Shown: positions 24,650 through 38,547, numbered from the stretch's first letter. The stretch is DNA of 64,000 bases from Pseudisothecium myosuroides (GCA_951799445.1 OX637295.1:19468001-19532000); one strand, 5' to 3'. Notes: a model not told the origin generated them from the sequence alone. Made by a program: numbers and translations.

Positions 24650-27468
24650 TGCATGTTACCCACATTGAGGATGAAATGTTTTTAAGAATCATGTTCACTT
24701 GGATGAAAATTGGACAAGTACGACAAATGTTTTTTGTGGTGTCGTACTATTGGGCTGACATGCGTCGTCAAATGCTGGAGGCCAATTGGTACGTTGGGTT
24801 TTGGTATGTGAAAGTTGCGGAGCAAGCGGTTGCCAGGATGTTGCCCCCATTTCACGCGGAGAAATGGACTCAGGAGACAAACTATGTGTCAGCAATCATT
24901 TTGTGCAGTATACTTGTTTTTGTTTTTGCAAACAATGGAATGAGGGGCCTGGATGAGTGGCATGTACACTTGGTCGGTTGGTCATGTTGCTAGTGCATGT
25001 AGTACTTGAGATTCATCTATTTCGTACCAGTTTCGTGGGGTATTTTTTTTTTCCTGATAGTGCCTCTTTTGTGTGGTTTCGCATTTGAATTGGAGTTTGA
25101 CGTGTAAGCATATAACTTATTCCCTCCGTCCCAAAATGATTTCCTAGTTCCCTTTTAAGATTCAGCGAATGGATAACAATTTCGTTGAAATACTTTTAAA
25201 AAAGGGTTGAAATGAGGTGGGCGCCCCCCAATTTGCCATCTTCACTCTGCATACATCTCCAAAATCAAATATGTACCTTTGTAGAAGAAACCATTTTAGA
25301 ACCAAACTTTGTTACTTGATAACTATTGTATACGGTATCCAAATGTCGCGTTCTTTGGTCCGTTAGAACTTTCTTTCACTTGCCAATAAGAAAATTTGAA
25401 AATTTGATGATTCTAATAGTAATAACTAGGAACAATAGCAAAAAGTAGTAGTTTTAGAGATATCCACCTTAACCCCTAAACGTCTGGATTCATCTCCAAA
25501 ATTGATGATTTGAGAAAAACCATTATAAACTACAATTTGGAAGAATATTTTGGAATTGGTATACGAATGAAAGCTGTAGATTTTGATTTTTAAATTCTAT
25601 CCATACGGTTAGATCTACTAATGCTATCACCAATCTTTTTCTATAAATTTTGAAAAGAAAATTTCAGAATTCCTTCTAAATTCAATTACAAGTAAAACAT
25701 TATCATTTTTTGAGTAAAACTTGTTGGAATGGATTTGAAATAAGGTTCTCTTCATATGGTGATTTTTTGAAATTTTTGTGACCTTTACATCTTTGACCTC
25801 ATTTTTGCACATCTAGTTTTGAACTAAAGTCAATGCAAATTGACCACTTGACGTACTTCCACATTTGTAATTTTAGAAATGTATATATTCTAGTAACACC
25901 AAATCCAACCGATGGATAAGACAACAACTTGATAAAGTATCACCAAAAATTAGGATGACTTTCATCCAAGCAAGAATGAGACAGAAACAAGGATCTGAAT
26001 CTGTTCATCGTCTAGAAAATGGACGTCGGAGCGCTCCAGGGTTAATGTTATTTTCAACCTTGATCCCCAAACATTTTGTTCAACCAGTAGATCATATTAG
26101 GATGGAAGGAATATTTGATAGGTATTGTACCAATGTTAGGAGATTAGATCATTTTCATTACATGATGTCAGAGACCTATGTGTTAGCAGTATATAATTGT
26201 GTATATACCGGTACTTCAAATAGAGCAAGAATGGAAAGCACTATTTAATTAATTGATAAGATCTATGTATGTCCCTTTTCAGGGGGTAGTTAGCATTATA
26301 TTTGGTGGGGTGGGGCAGTTATAGGGATCTATTGTGGACATTCTAAATCAGTGCCTCCTGGTGCCCCAGAAAATAATTAAACTCTTTTAAAAAATCACTG
26401 GTCATGTGGTGGCCACTGGACTCTTGCGAGTGACACGAAGGTCCAAATCGGTCCAACGAACTCAAACCCAACCACCCGCCACTGGTCAACTTATTCTCTC
26501 CCCAAATGTGCTCTGATTGGAGTCTTTGACAAAACAAAGTAAACCTCAAGCTCTTGTACTTGACCGTGGCTTTTGACAATTTCAAACCAAGAAAATATTG
26601 TGTTTCTTTACTTGTGTGGTAAGGTACCCCCCATTCCCGACCATTGACCCATTCCCGACCTATAGGTGCATGTATTTCTAACCACGCTTAGAATGCGTTT
26701 TTTTTTTCATTTTCAAAGTTGGAACTAATAAATACATGACACATGTCCCAAATTGTGAAAAAAAAAGTGGAAAATAATGATTAGGTAAAAAGTTATTGAA
26801 TGATCGGAATTGGAAGAGTCTATATTTTGGCCATGGGTCCGGCGCACTTTTTGCCTCCTAAAATTTATAGTAATTTCAATTTAAGCGATAAAATTACCAA
26901 ATTTTTTGCAGTATGTGTCTTTTCAATTTATGTACCTTTGAAAAATATTTGTTTTGCCTTCACTACTCTAGATCATGTCGAAATTCCTTATTCGGTCGGT
27001 TATGGGGGGGTTACCTTAGTCCCAAAGGTGCCTCCAATGCTCTCAGGACATTCATCAAGGGCCGGGCATCGTAAGTTACCTCGTAACTTACCGTACAAGC
27101 ATCAGAAGCCTTGCATCTGCCAACATCAGTGTGGAATTCAGGACTAGAAAATTACCAATATAAGGTGGATGCATCCAAAACTGTCAATGTTAAGCAATTC
27201 AGCATAGTTGGAGGCAACTTTTCCTAAAATTGATATTTTTGTAGTATTAGCAAGTGAAAATGATGAATATTAAAAAAAAAATAGATTTTTCGAATGCGGT
27301 ATGTAATTTTTTTTATTTTTCAAAGAGACAGCTCCCTAGACCGCTGAAAACTGTCATATAGGTGGACCCAAAACTGAAATTTGCAAAAATCAAAAGTTAG
27401 AAAATGAGAATTAGGTATGTGTCCTTCAATTGCGTCAGTGAATTAGAGCCAAACATTTCAAAGACACA
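24650..27468. other. Intergenic stretch with a lone Stowaway end and a possible TTAA element
   Basis: A single Stowaway-type end (TTCCCTCCGTCCCAAAATG) lies at about 25121; its partner is not seen. A TTAA followed by CCCCTAAACGTCTGG begins at 25473. A possible partner (CCAGGG then TTAA) lies at 26041, but its inverted match is poor. Open frames of about 95-115 codons at 24649-24993, 25955-26248 and 26800-27147 have no recognised domain, and I do not call them genes. Confidence 0.35.
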
Positions 27469-27472
27469 TTAA

Positions 27473-28386
27473 CCCCTAAAGGACCAGACTACGTTTTTTA
27501 GTTGTATAGAAATTTTGGGCAGGTACGTGTGACTCGAGATTTACATATTTTAGGCTGAAATTTTAATAGAAGGTGGGGACAAGGAATATCTTTTATATGC
27601 ACTAAATTTCATGACATTTGAAAATAGGAGTCAAAAGTTATGGCCTAATATGTTACTTTTTTCGTAACTGGACAGTCCGGGCAGAAAAAAAAAATTCAAA
27701 AAAAAATTTGAAATTGGTTTTCTAGATTTATATATAAGTAGAAAGCTTTAAATCATTCCATTGCAATCAATGAGTCAAAAGTTATGAAGAATTTTAGTTT
27801 GCAGGCAATTATGGATTCTCTAACTCTAAAATAAACTTTGAAGTCGTTTATTTAACTCAATTTCCAATATTTTTGAAAAAAAATAAAACCATGGATGTAG
27901 ATTTTCTATTACAACATTACAACCATTTGGATTGGTATTTTTTAATTATATAATTAAATTCTTAACAATTTAGTATGTTGGATTATTCTCTACTTCTTTC
28001 TACTTACTATTTTTTTCCTATATGTTGTACAATTTCAAATGATCTGAAATTTTTCAAGCGTGTAGCCAACTTGCCTTGAAAAATGAATCCAAAGAGTAAC
28101 CACCATTTTGGATATTTTTTCATACAAATGTGACCTTGTAAAGTGCAGCTGCCTAGTTTTTTGCAGGGCCAAAAAGAGGATTTTTGTCAATTCAAACGCT
28201 AAAATCTTGCAATTCACATGGTGGAAAATTTAATAATTTTTTCTACATCTTCTCAAACCATCTTACTACAAAATCCTACGCTTACATGTGTCCAAAAATG
28301 TTCTTTTCCCAAAATTTGGTACTTGTGCTCAAAATGGGAGTTTTTGAGCCTTTGGGGGGGAAAACATAGTCAAGGAACTTAAGGGG
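27473..28386 (-). mobile_element. Family-A TTAA element, reverse orientation (914 bp)
   Basis: TTAA at 27469-27472, start CCCCTAAAGGACCAGAC, end CAAGGAACTTAAGGGG followed by CTAA. It aligns in reverse with 20770-21704. Shared segments include the one around TAGAAGGTGGGGACAAGG and the left-end segment preserved at 28330-28386. Confidence 0.75.
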
Positions 28387-28389
28387 CTA

Positions 28390-31300
28390 ATGGGAAGTCT
28401 AGGGATAGATTTAGTGGCAATCTAAGGTTCAGAAATGGGAGCAGGGACGCTAATGGGTGTTTCTACCTTATCATAGATGGTTCTCTATCTTGTGTCCCTT
28501 TAGTAATCCTTAAGCATCCCAAGACGAAGACAAGAAGAGGCACTAAAAAGTGTTAGGAACGAGCCTCTTGCCGCATCAAGGGAGTGGGCGGGTTGGGCTT
28601 CTTGCCAGCTTGCCACTTGCTGCATCACCCCTAAGGTAGACGCACCCATTCCCACCCAACACCCAATTCCATCCTCATGTACCAATGGTGTGCATTCTAG
28701 AAAGAAAATGTACACCACTAGTATATGAGGGAGGAATTCTTAAAGGGACGGGAATGGGTGCGCCTCCCTTAATGCAACAACACGTCGAGGCCCAGCAAAC
28801 ACAATTCTATTATTTTTTTATTTTCAACTGAATCTCTTGCACTTTTTCAGGGCACTATGGGTGAGATGTTCAGATTTTTTGGACGTTGTTAGAGAATATG
28901 AGCTTTTGGAGTGTTGCTCTGTGCTCAGTAAATGATAAGAAAATACCAAGTAGGGGCTCTCATGTGAAGAGCCCTCAAAAATGTTATTGGCTTCAGTGGG
29001 GCGTTGGGGCGTTGTTTTTTGCATGAGGCCTGATCCATTTGCATTGTTCATGTCCTTGAAAACAAACTACATTGGAGTTGCTCTTAGGTCCCAAAGAATC
29101 ATAAACTAGTTTCTGAAGTGTGAAAAATAGGAAATAAGTCATAATATGAGAGGAATTGGAAGTGAATTAGGAAATGGAGGTTACTAATTCATTTGATAGA
29201 GAATGAATCGGAGCTCTCAAATCTAGAAAATCCTTTTGCATGTAATAGTTATGTGCATTTATACATAGGTATGTCTTTCTATAAGACGTGGAAATATGTG
29301 AAGAGAATTGCAAAAGATGCGTCCCTTCTGTGTCTTGAACAATATTGGCGGGTTTCTTTAGAGGAAAGCAAACACAAAGATGGCACAAATTGATAGGTCT
29401 TTTCTGGAAAAAGAAGTCGCGATAAAGAAATAAAGCATATAATACTATGTCTACTAATGTTTCCATCTTCTATTGTAGAAACTGGCTTCAACTATCCCAT
29501 GTAAATGTTGGTCAGTCACAAAAGAAGTGCAACTGAACTTGTGTCAATTTTGAGTAAAAGATTCTTTATATGCCCATGTCAAGTACTTCTCATATTAAGC
29601 ATGTATTCTCACACATTGAAGGCGTATTTTTTGGTGTTGATAGCTTTGTATGAATCATAAAAGCAATGTCTATCAAATCTAAAGGTCCTCAAAGTGAATC
29701 CTTTATGAAGTTGCTAGTACTATAGGCTAATATTTATACATTTTTCATATACATCAATGTCAACAACGTTGTATACATTGTTACAAAACTCTAAATTTTT
29801 GCAATACTAACAATGAATCGTCCTAATTTTTAATTTGCACATCCATTGTCTATCGCTCATTTTTCAATTCAATGCAATTACTTTCTTTACTTCCATTCCT
29901 TCATCTTCAATAATCCCTTTTGTTATATCCGCTAAAGATTTTGTCTATATTCTTACTTTGACCAAAACAACTCTAGGACCTAAAGGATTAAAGGTCGGGG
30001 AAGACTAAATGTTTTAGATCCAACATATTTCATTTTGTGTATTTGATTTATTAGGTGCATGAATTGAGGTATACAATACTAACAAAAGATTGGATGCATA
30101 TGAAGAAAAGTAACTCTAGTCTAAAAGACCAATGTGGATGAAGCGTCCATAGGAAAGTGCTAAATTTGTATATATGTTAAATAACATCAAATGACACACA
30201 ACACTCCCAATTTTGATCACTATTGCAACTCTTATATGTCATAAAAGCTCCAAAATAGTCATGTATTGTACGTGTATGATGCCATATTTAAGCATTATAA
30301 AGTTTAGATGTTAAAAATGACATCCAAGTGAAAGATGCTCATTGTTGAATCATTAATCCAACAACGTGCATCTTATCATATTTTAGTATACAATTTTTAA
30401 TCTAGGAGTCAAATATAGTACCACATGTACCATTCCCCATATACCTTCAAGAGTTAAATAATTCAAATCTATGCATCAAAGTTTCAAAATGACAAATGTC
30501 ATTTCACCATTCATTGAGGCATGTGAAAAAATAACATGAGTAAAGTAGTTGTATCCATTTGTGTTTGTCCACTCATTTTTTTGGTGTAGGGATCTGGTGC
30601 AACATGGTTGCAAAGTGATAGAACACTTTGAAGTCTTTAGTGAATGGTTTGGGGTCTTTTGAAAACACTTCAAACATGCACTAGTAGAACACTTTGAGGT
30701 ATGACTTCAAAAATTCGCAGATTGTACAAAAAATTCCAATGTTTTTTTTGAAATTTATGATTTTTATTTATCTAAAAGTATAAAATATCCCCTAATTGTA
30801 ATTTTGACTCCATCTATGCACACAAACTTAAGTGAACAATTTTAGATGTTTTTATCTTACATCATAATTGTTAATTCTAGTAGCTTGTGATAAAGTAGAA
30901 CGTCTACTATGATTACGTACACTATTCAAAAACCTATCTACATTATTCATGAGCATTCAATCAAATGATTATAATTGTTTATTTGACATTTAGCTTTGAT
31001 AACAGTAATATAAAGTTGCAAATTTTTAGTACTATAATAATGTTAATTATTAGTGTTTCTAACGCTATTAATATTCTAAGACTAGTGTAGTATCGTATGT
31101 ACATAAGTAGTGCAAGTTTACTATTGGTTGTCTAGAATTCATTATTTAGTAAAATTTATATTCAGAATATTTCTTAAATCCCTTTTTTACTTTCAAATTT
31201 AATGGTTTATAAAAAGAGTAGTGTATAAAGGTTTAAGCATCACTTATAAGAATTATTTTCCACCAACCTAGGCCTCACATAAATATAAAGTACAAGGAAA

Positions 31301-31650
31301 TGGTATGAACAAAGTTTTACTTTCGCTTGATTTTTGTTATATTTTCACAAAATCATTCTGATGCAATCTTGCAACACAACCATGCAACTAGTAAGCTTAA
31401 CTTAGCCCATGCAAGTACCTTCTTGTGTACATGTACAATGATTTTGAAAGCTTTCTATACCTGAATTCAGTAAGATTTTGCAATGGACAAAAAAATCCTC
31501 AAAAGAAATAACTTAACTGTGAAGTGTCCGAACTTAACATACACCATGGACACACGATAGTATCTGTGAGATACCACGACAATGTAATTGATTTTTCATT
31601 TTCATTTTTTAATGAAATACATGAAAGCACTCATTGCACACAAGAATGTA
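28390..31650. other. AT-rich intergenic stretch without recognised genes
   Basis: Only short, scattered ORFs on both strands. No transposon ends could be paired and no RNA gene was recognised. Confidence 0.4.
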
Positions 31651-31654
31651 TTAA

Positions 31655-34600
31655 CCCCTTTAGGATGTTGGCAGAATGCATACGAGAGCCATTCCAACGT
31701 ATTTTGAGGGCCATTGTTGTATAATCACCATTTGGTAACTCCTAAACCCATCTTTTTAAGTTGGGATTTTTACACAATGACCGCTTGCAAGTGTGCTTTA
31801 TAATTCTGAAATCAAAAGTGGTTTTGAGGAAAATAAGTTCTGGCCAAAAATTAGTGACTGCGCAAGGGTGTCTGGTGCTCTACATACGAAGAGCGTACTG
31901 TATGAAGTGGGAGAATAAGGGAAAACCAACACAAAATCATTTGTTCAACAACCCTCACACACTTGGTTTGACGCACCTGTAGCGGTGGTAGGTCAAGGTG
32001 GACCAGATGTACCGGTGGCCAAGGAAATGGAACTTCAACAAGGACAACAGTAGCGCATGCAACAAGGTAGTTTAGCTGTAAGAATTTGGTTGAGGAATTT
32101 ATGAAATTGAAAATCTATGAGGGCAGAAGTTGATTGACATAGAAATGCAAATACAACTTTTCACAAAATACAAAGAAAGGAAGTAAAAATTGTAGGATTA
32201 TGAAAAGAATTATTACTATGACTATAATAATTGAAACATAAATACTTATCAAGTTCTGAAAACCATCTTTTCCAATGAACTTATGAATTATCAATAAAAT
32301 TAAACGAAAATGCTAAATATCACTATTGAACTTTGAAAAGTCTCAAATAATTCAAGTTTAGAAAATAATGTAAATGATCTAAAGTAAGCAAGTGGATTGA
32401 ATAATAGAAGACAAACCTGCCTTCCAACACACATCCTAAAAGGGAAATGTAGACCCAACCTCTTACCAAAAAATTAAGATTCAAAAACCTCGTTTGTTAT
32501 GGGAAAAAAAATCCAAACCTAACTTCTTTCAAAAATACAAAATGAATGCAAACATAGCCTTCTTCTAGAAAAGGAAAAAAAATCTAGAACCTAGGTTGTT
32601 TCAATCCCGAAACCTAACTTGTTTCTAAAATACAAATTGAGTCATAGACACAACCTCAATCTTTCAAAAAAAAATCCTATTGGCTAATTCACATATACTC
32701 TTATAGCTTGCATTTTTTCTACAAATCACTAGTGGTTGGCGCTTGCTACTCTATGCATTTACCATACTATTCTAATTTTATTAGAAATTTCATACAACAA
32801 ATATAGAATGCAAAGTAAAAATTTCAATAAGTCTCTAATTAAAAATTATTAAAATCTTCATATAAATTTTCTTACAAACATGCATACATTGAAATGTAGA
32901 ATATCAATTTTAATGAATGAAGTATATGCAATGATGAATACATTAAAAAATATGCATACATTTGAATGTAAAAGAACCTAAACATAAATAGCAAAAATGC
33001 TTGAAATATAATTTTATTGTATTTATTGATATAGTAGGTTGTCTCAATTGAGACAATGACATCATGTTGAACACCCAAAGATTACAATTGGATGGAAGGG
33101 GACGTCGCCAAAGCGTGCATGAACCCTAAACATGCAAAGTTTGAAACAAACTCTTAACTTTTCCATCCACCTCATCAAGGTGTCAATATTTTTAGGAATG
33201 TACATGTACTCTTGTAGTTTGCATTTTCTATAGACAACATCATTGCTCCTTTTCCAGGAAAAACAATGATATCCGTTCCTAAAAAAATGCCAAGCACAAG
33301 GTTCAATGTATTCCAAATGAGAAGCGTTGGGTGGAGAGGTTGTACTTATATTGAATGCCATAGTCCACCATCCTCAAAAGATATGGGACAAGTTGAACAT
33401 GCGGCCGCTCATAGTCAAAACGTAGGAATTGTATTCACTGTACAATTTCAGACCTAATTTTTGCACAGTAGAATAACTTTCTTCAAAAACTAAAAGAAGT
33501 TGCATAATCAAGCTAAGTTTCATCTCCAAAAATCCGTTTGTAATTTTGAGCCTCCAATCAAAAGTTATGGACAAAATTCAAAGAAGGTGTTTGAAAATGT
33601 CAAAGAAAATGTCCATTAATTTTGTTCATAACTTTTTATTCAAATCTCGAAATCTCAAACGCTTTTTTGGAGATGGAGGTTAGTGTGATTTACCAACTTC
33701 TCTTAGTTCAAAGTTTTTTGAACTAAATTATCCAATCATGCCAAAATTAGGTTTGAAGTTCTACATTGAACACGACTGCTACTTGTAGTCTTTTGTTTTC
33801 AAATTGGTTTTGTATTTTTTTGTAATTGATATCTTTTGGATTTCCTATTTCATTCTTATTTCATTTTTCTACATTGTTAAATTTTTGTTTTCATTTTATC
33901 ACCACTTTTCCGTTGCCTAATTTGGTCACTTTACCAATTCTTGCTTGAAGTAATTTTAGTTTGAAACTCCTATTTTTTCCCTGCAATTTTTCTTTTGTTT
34001 TTTTCTATTTGCACTTTTCAGTTCTTCACCTTAAACTCCAAACGTTTCCATCATTATCTAATGAAAAACTCCCTAATTCATAGTTATGGTTTAATTTGGA
34101 ATACTAATACTTTTGGATTCTTAAATTCACCCGCATTGTTTAAAATTCTCATTTTATAATAATTGAAGATAAATGGTGGTTCACGACATCCTCAAAAAGT
34201 ATCGTTGGATTTCAATTGGATGAACTAAGCATGTGAATTAGAAGCGGGTATGTGACTCCATGACATTTCTTCTTTTTCAAATTCCAATTTGTTTCAAAAA
34301 ATTCCATCATAAAACTCAAATTTTCAATTTAACTAATTATGGACTACTATCCAGTTCAGAATTAACATCACATTTGCTAGTAAATGATGAAAATATTCCA
34401 TATAAATGCAGTTCAAATATACACTTTTGAGTTAAAATGGATCATAATCATCATTTTGGATCAAATAAAATTAAAAATAAACAACTACTGGATGCGAGCC
34501 TATATACTTTCAATTACAAAGAATGTCCATAATTAATAAATTTGGAGTTTCAAGCAAGTGCATTGAAGAATTCAAGGCAAACTTGCTTGCCAACACACAA

Positions 34601-34936
34601 TTTCTACAATACAATGGATCACGTAGGGCAACTGTTCTTAACTACTCTTGCCGGTAGCCAAAGAAGTATGCATACTTTCCAACACAATACACTTCATACG
34701 ATGCCTTCTACAGGAAAGACCTTGTATTCACTGCAAATACATAGAACATGTTCTTTACGCAAGCATAGCTTCTACCCTTTAATTTTTTATTTTTAGTTTT
34801 TAATCTCATAATTAGCTCCACAACTTTGCCAAGGTGTTTCTAGTTTTATGTTTTGTCCAATATGTAAGGGAATTAGCATGAAAATGTCAAATACTGGAAA
34901 CCGAGGCCCAGGCAGGGTCTCCACATCCTAAAGGGG
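31655..34936. mobile_element. Candidate 3.3-kb TTAA element (possible decayed larger piggyBac-like copy)
   Basis: TTAA at 31651-31654 and 34937-34940. The left end CCCCTTTAGGATGTTGG and the reverse-complemented right end CCCCTTTAGGATGTGGAG agree over about 15 bp. It is the longest TTAA-flanked unit seen. Inside, the minus-strand frame 33361-33062 reads KLQEYMYIPKN followed by MRWMEKLRVCFK, which loosely resembles the QYMPKKP-KWG-K segment of piggyBac transposases. That match is weak, and no intact transposase remains. Confidence 0.45.
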
Positions 34937-34939
34937 TTA

Positions 34940-35252
34940 AGGTAAGAGGTCTATAAATGGGCCATCTAAGGCCTGGAACTGAATTTGGAGGAGGCTAAAC
35001 ATCTTGAAAAAAAATTCATTAAATCTTCCTTGAAAGACAAGTGGAATTGACATCTAACCTAAGTCGTTTCATATTTTTTGGACCTTTGTGGAATTAGTTA
35101 CAAATTTTTGAAGTTGGAAAAAAGTGGTCATTTGTGGTCATCAAAAGCGACCACCTCCTGAAATGTACATAGTTGGTACATTGAAGAAAGCAAAATGTAC
35201 CTCTAAGTCATATTCACTTTTATTGCCCAGTCGGAGTTTGAGCCTCCTACCT
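34940..35252. mobile_element. Family-F MITE, TA-flanked (313 bp)
   Basis: The left end AGGTAAGAGGTCTATAAATG and the right end GAGCCTCCTACCT are inverted repeats flanked by TA. Copies with the same ends: 38193-38547 and 39811-40482. It abuts the right TTAA of the 3.3-kb candidate element. Confidence 0.65.
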
Positions 35253-35472
35253 TATTAACAGTTGATGCATAGCCATTCTATCCCTATACAATTTTGAAAT
35301 TTGGAGGAGTGTAAGCTATTCAGTAATTAGATATTCTGGAGGTATTTCAATTACTCAGTGTATATTTTTTAAAGTAACATAACATTGTTTACCAATGAGG
35401 CAAAGGTCTTTTTTGCATCCTTGAAAAAGCACCCCTGACAATGAACAAAAATTGTCTTCTATAGCTCCTCAA

Positions 35473-35752
35473 CAAGGCTTTTTTAATGAAAGTGCCAAAG
35501 TGGCAATACAAAATGCTATAGTGGTGCCTTCCAAATTTCAACATTCATCCACATATATTGGACGGAAAATATCACAGTAGCACATATTACATGTCCATAA
35601 TTTTGTTTTCATCTACAATCTAGCAATTTCATCCGAGATTTTTTTTTTAATTTGAAATTTTTTGGCAAAAAACTTCACGGTTTGTTGCCATTTTTTAGCC
35701 AAATAAAAAAATTTAGTGCAATTTGGCACTATAAAGCCAAAAAAAAGCCTTA
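35473..35752. mobile_element. hAT-like MITE with perfect 8-bp target duplication (280 bp)
   Basis: CTCCTCAA is duplicated at 35465-35472 and 35753-35760. The ends are CAAGGCTTTTTT and AAAAAAGCCTTA. The interior carries GTGCCAAAGTGG and CATTCATCCACA segments shared with the copy at 40148-40412. Confidence 0.8.
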
Positions 35753-35884
35753 CTCCTCAACCAACCTCCAATTCTTGAATTAATTAATAAGTCCTTCCTA
35801 GGTATCTAGCAAAGCATAATATCTTCCCAGCATGGGGCTAGGTTATACAATGTTATGAGTCTTAATATTTTTAATTCAAGCAGT

Positions 35885-36220
35885 TATTGAAGGATTTTAG
35901 ACTTTTGAGTCCATTTGTCAGCTTTAGAACCAAAGGAGAAAAGGCTTTGCATCGTTAGAAGCTAGCATTCCAAGAGAAAGTTTTGAGAAGCTTTCTTATT
36001 TAAAAGAAACAAGCCAATACTACAAAGAGACTCTTGTGGTTCAAGCACGTACCAGGGGATTTTACACTTTAGAGTCCATTCGTCAACTCCGAAACCAAAG
36101 GAGAGAAGGCTTTGCATCAAAAGAAGCTAGCCAAACGGAGGAAGTTTGAGAAGCTTCTTTACTCAAAAAGTGGGCCAATTCTACAAGAACAAAGCCTCTT
36201 GCAGTGCAACTACTTGTTCA
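35885..36220. repeat. Two diverged tandem units of about 165 bp
   Basis: Units beginning near 35885 and 36052 share GAGTCCATT, AACCAAAGGAGA, AAGGCTTTGCATC, AGAAGCTAGC and GAGAAGCTT. A further related fragment (CTACTTGTT, TACAGTACACC type) follows at about 36525. Confidence 0.65.
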
Positions 36221-36229
36221 AGATACATT

Positions 36230-38192
36230 CTACAGTACACCGCAGACTATCCATACACTAAATAGTGAAATTGGGTTGCCTTGACAATTAGGTTGCCTTA
36301 CCACAAAGAATTTCCCTCATGTTACCTCATGACTCATTGCTTGTCTAGATGGAGGCACAAGCCATTCTCTAATCCCGAGCCATGAATCAGTACACCAACC
36401 CATGCATCACACATGTTTCCCCCATCATTGCATCCTTCTACAGTAACTATGATATTGATACAGTATAGAATGTCGAGATATCAGTATGAGACAACCTAAT
36501 TGGCCTATTCAGTATAGAGCCTCTCATAGTGTAGCTACTTGTTTATGGTACATACTACAATGCACCCCACCCCAATTAGTAGAAACGTACACGTAGAAAC
36601 AAAACCAGAGGATTGGCCCGTCGCATGGTCAATTATTGCATGGCCGGAACCAATCGCCTTTGTTGAGAAGCACTTTCAGATCAAAAGGAAACTGTTGCTC
36701 CTTTGTGAGGAAACTGCTTGGTTAGTGTGTGTTTTTCTATCAAAATCTAGTACAATGAAGCTTTGTGGCACCTTCCTCAGGACTCCCAGTTATATCCCAT
36801 CATCCGGGAGATGCCCTGTTTGACTATGATATCCAACATATGCAGAATATACAGAAGAAGAAGAAAATAGGAACATTCCTAAATGCCTTTCCAGAGCTCG
36901 TGGGTGAGACACGTCATGGTCTCTGCAATTATATACTAGCTTTGCTTTTGTGTGTGTGTGTGACGAGTTTGCTTGTGGACAGATCATTCTTGGTGTTGAC
37001 TTTGTGTCAAGTTTGTGTTGTCAACTATGTGAATTTTATTTGAGTATATGTTTTCGAGATGTTACGCTACTTGCAAGTTATGACCCTCGCTTTGTAAATA
37101 TTGTTTTTTACAGTCACAATCATCTGAAAGCTTCAAAATGTCTCAACCTCTTCATAACATTCAATAGCCTTCATGCATATTGCCTTTCTTTGATGCATGT
37201 TGCTCATTATATTGAGTATCCACTTGTCCACTTAGTTGTTGATGAAAAATTGTTGGATGTAGAATATTTTGTACCATCTATTATAGAGCCGAGGTAGTGA
37301 CAATACATGCTACTAAATGTTATGTTGTCATCATCTTGATGAGATACTCTCAATGGAAAGCTTGAAAGAACTTTGAGCACTTATTGGGATTAGTGATGCC
37401 CTTGGGAACAAATAGATGAACATCATTGTTCATGAAGAACTTGGGAAATTGTATGCAAGTGACTTTACTTGGGACAACACTTACCAGATACACCTTCACT
37501 CATAAGAATGACAAAAATTATAAGTTGGAGCATATTAAGTCACTGTGTGAAGTTGATAGAAGTGTACTAAAGTGTGCCGTGAGTGCTAAATGGTGCGATT
37601 TTCTGAATGCTGTACATATGGCAAGTCACACCATCTTGTGATTCCCATGTAAGGCAATCAAGACTTGGGCTTAGTACTAACTTATGCCCTCATGCACAAT
37701 TACCTTACAACGGTGCTGATCTGCTCAATGGAGTGGCTTACAGTTCACAGTATGCAACTTAGCAATGTCATACTCTGAGCAAGTTCTTATAGCCAATCTA
37801 TTATATTAATCAGCATGTGGTGTCACAACCCTTTTCACAAAATCCGTCTCGTTTTCATTTTCATCCTTTAGAAATATCATCTAATTATTTTATCCAACAT
37901 TCACAATGGAAACTAAAACACAACGAGCATTCTTGTAATTTATCACGCACATGTTTCCCCTGCAATTCGTGCAGGGCTAGTGAGAATAGTGTACGCAAGC
38001 TCCACAGATGTGTTTAAAGTAGTGGAATGTTTTCAGACTTGCAGCAGTCTTCCACTGTGAGTTGATCTGAATGAAGGTTTATGTGCGCCAAACTATGATG
38101 GCATTACAATGCCTGTCTCACATCAAACTTGAGTTCTCTGTGGTCAGTGAAATATTTGGCAAATGTGAGCAAGATATGTGAACATGCAACTA
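36230..38192. other. Intergenic stretch, no supported gene
   Basis: Several frames of 70-115 codons (36539-36823, 36765-37043, 36950-37297, 37426-37641) are open, but they show no domain, overlap each other and have no splice pattern that joins them. Base composition is less AT-rich than nearby, so an old transposon or gene relic is possible. Confidence 0.35.
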
Positions 38193-38547
38193 AGGTAACA
38201 GGCTCTGAAATTGCACAGGCTCTAAAATCGCCCACCCTATTCAAATGTACACTACTTGTACATGAAATTATTTCATAGCCTTCAGTGATGTACAAACAGT
38301 GTACATTTTAGGGGGCGGGCGATTTTAGAGCCCTATGCCACTTCAACTTCAAAATTTCATAACTAATTCGAGAAAGCTCCAAAAAATATGAAACAACTTG
38401 AGTTAGATGCCAATTCCTCTTGTCTTTCAAGGAAAATTTACTGAAAATATTTCAAGACATTTCACCTCCCCAAAATTCAGTCCCAAAAATTCAGTTCCCA
38501 AAATTCACTTTCAGCTCTTAGGTGGGCGATTTCTAAACCTGTTACCT
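38193..38547. mobile_element. Family-F MITE, TA-flanked, with an inner hairpin (355 bp)
   Basis: Ends AGGTAACAGGCTCTGAAA and, reverse-complemented, AGGTAACAGGTTTAGAAA; TA on both sides. Inside, GGCTCTAAAATCGCCC near 38218 and GGGCGATTTTAGAGCC near 38306 form a perfect 16-bp inverted repeat. It looks like an inner duplicate of the terminal repeat. Confidence 0.7.

Noticed and set aside
24649..24993. 114-codon plus-strand frame next to an Emigrant-like MITE
   Set aside because: No domain, no splice continuation, and an unrelated minus-strand frame is open over most of the same bases. Possibly a relic, not supported as a gene.
25473..26041. Possible further TTAA element starting CCCCTAAACGTCTGG
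   Set aside because: The candidate right end CCAGGG/TTAA does not pair well with the left end, and no second copy is seen in the window.
25955..26248. 97-codon plus-strand frame
   Set aside because: No recognised motif; most of it lies outside or across repeat-like DNA, and no promoter or splice context is visible.
36539..37297. Cluster of overlapping plus-strand frames of 90-115 codons
   Set aside because: They overlap in different frames, contain low-complexity TG repeats, and cannot be joined by plausible splice sites.
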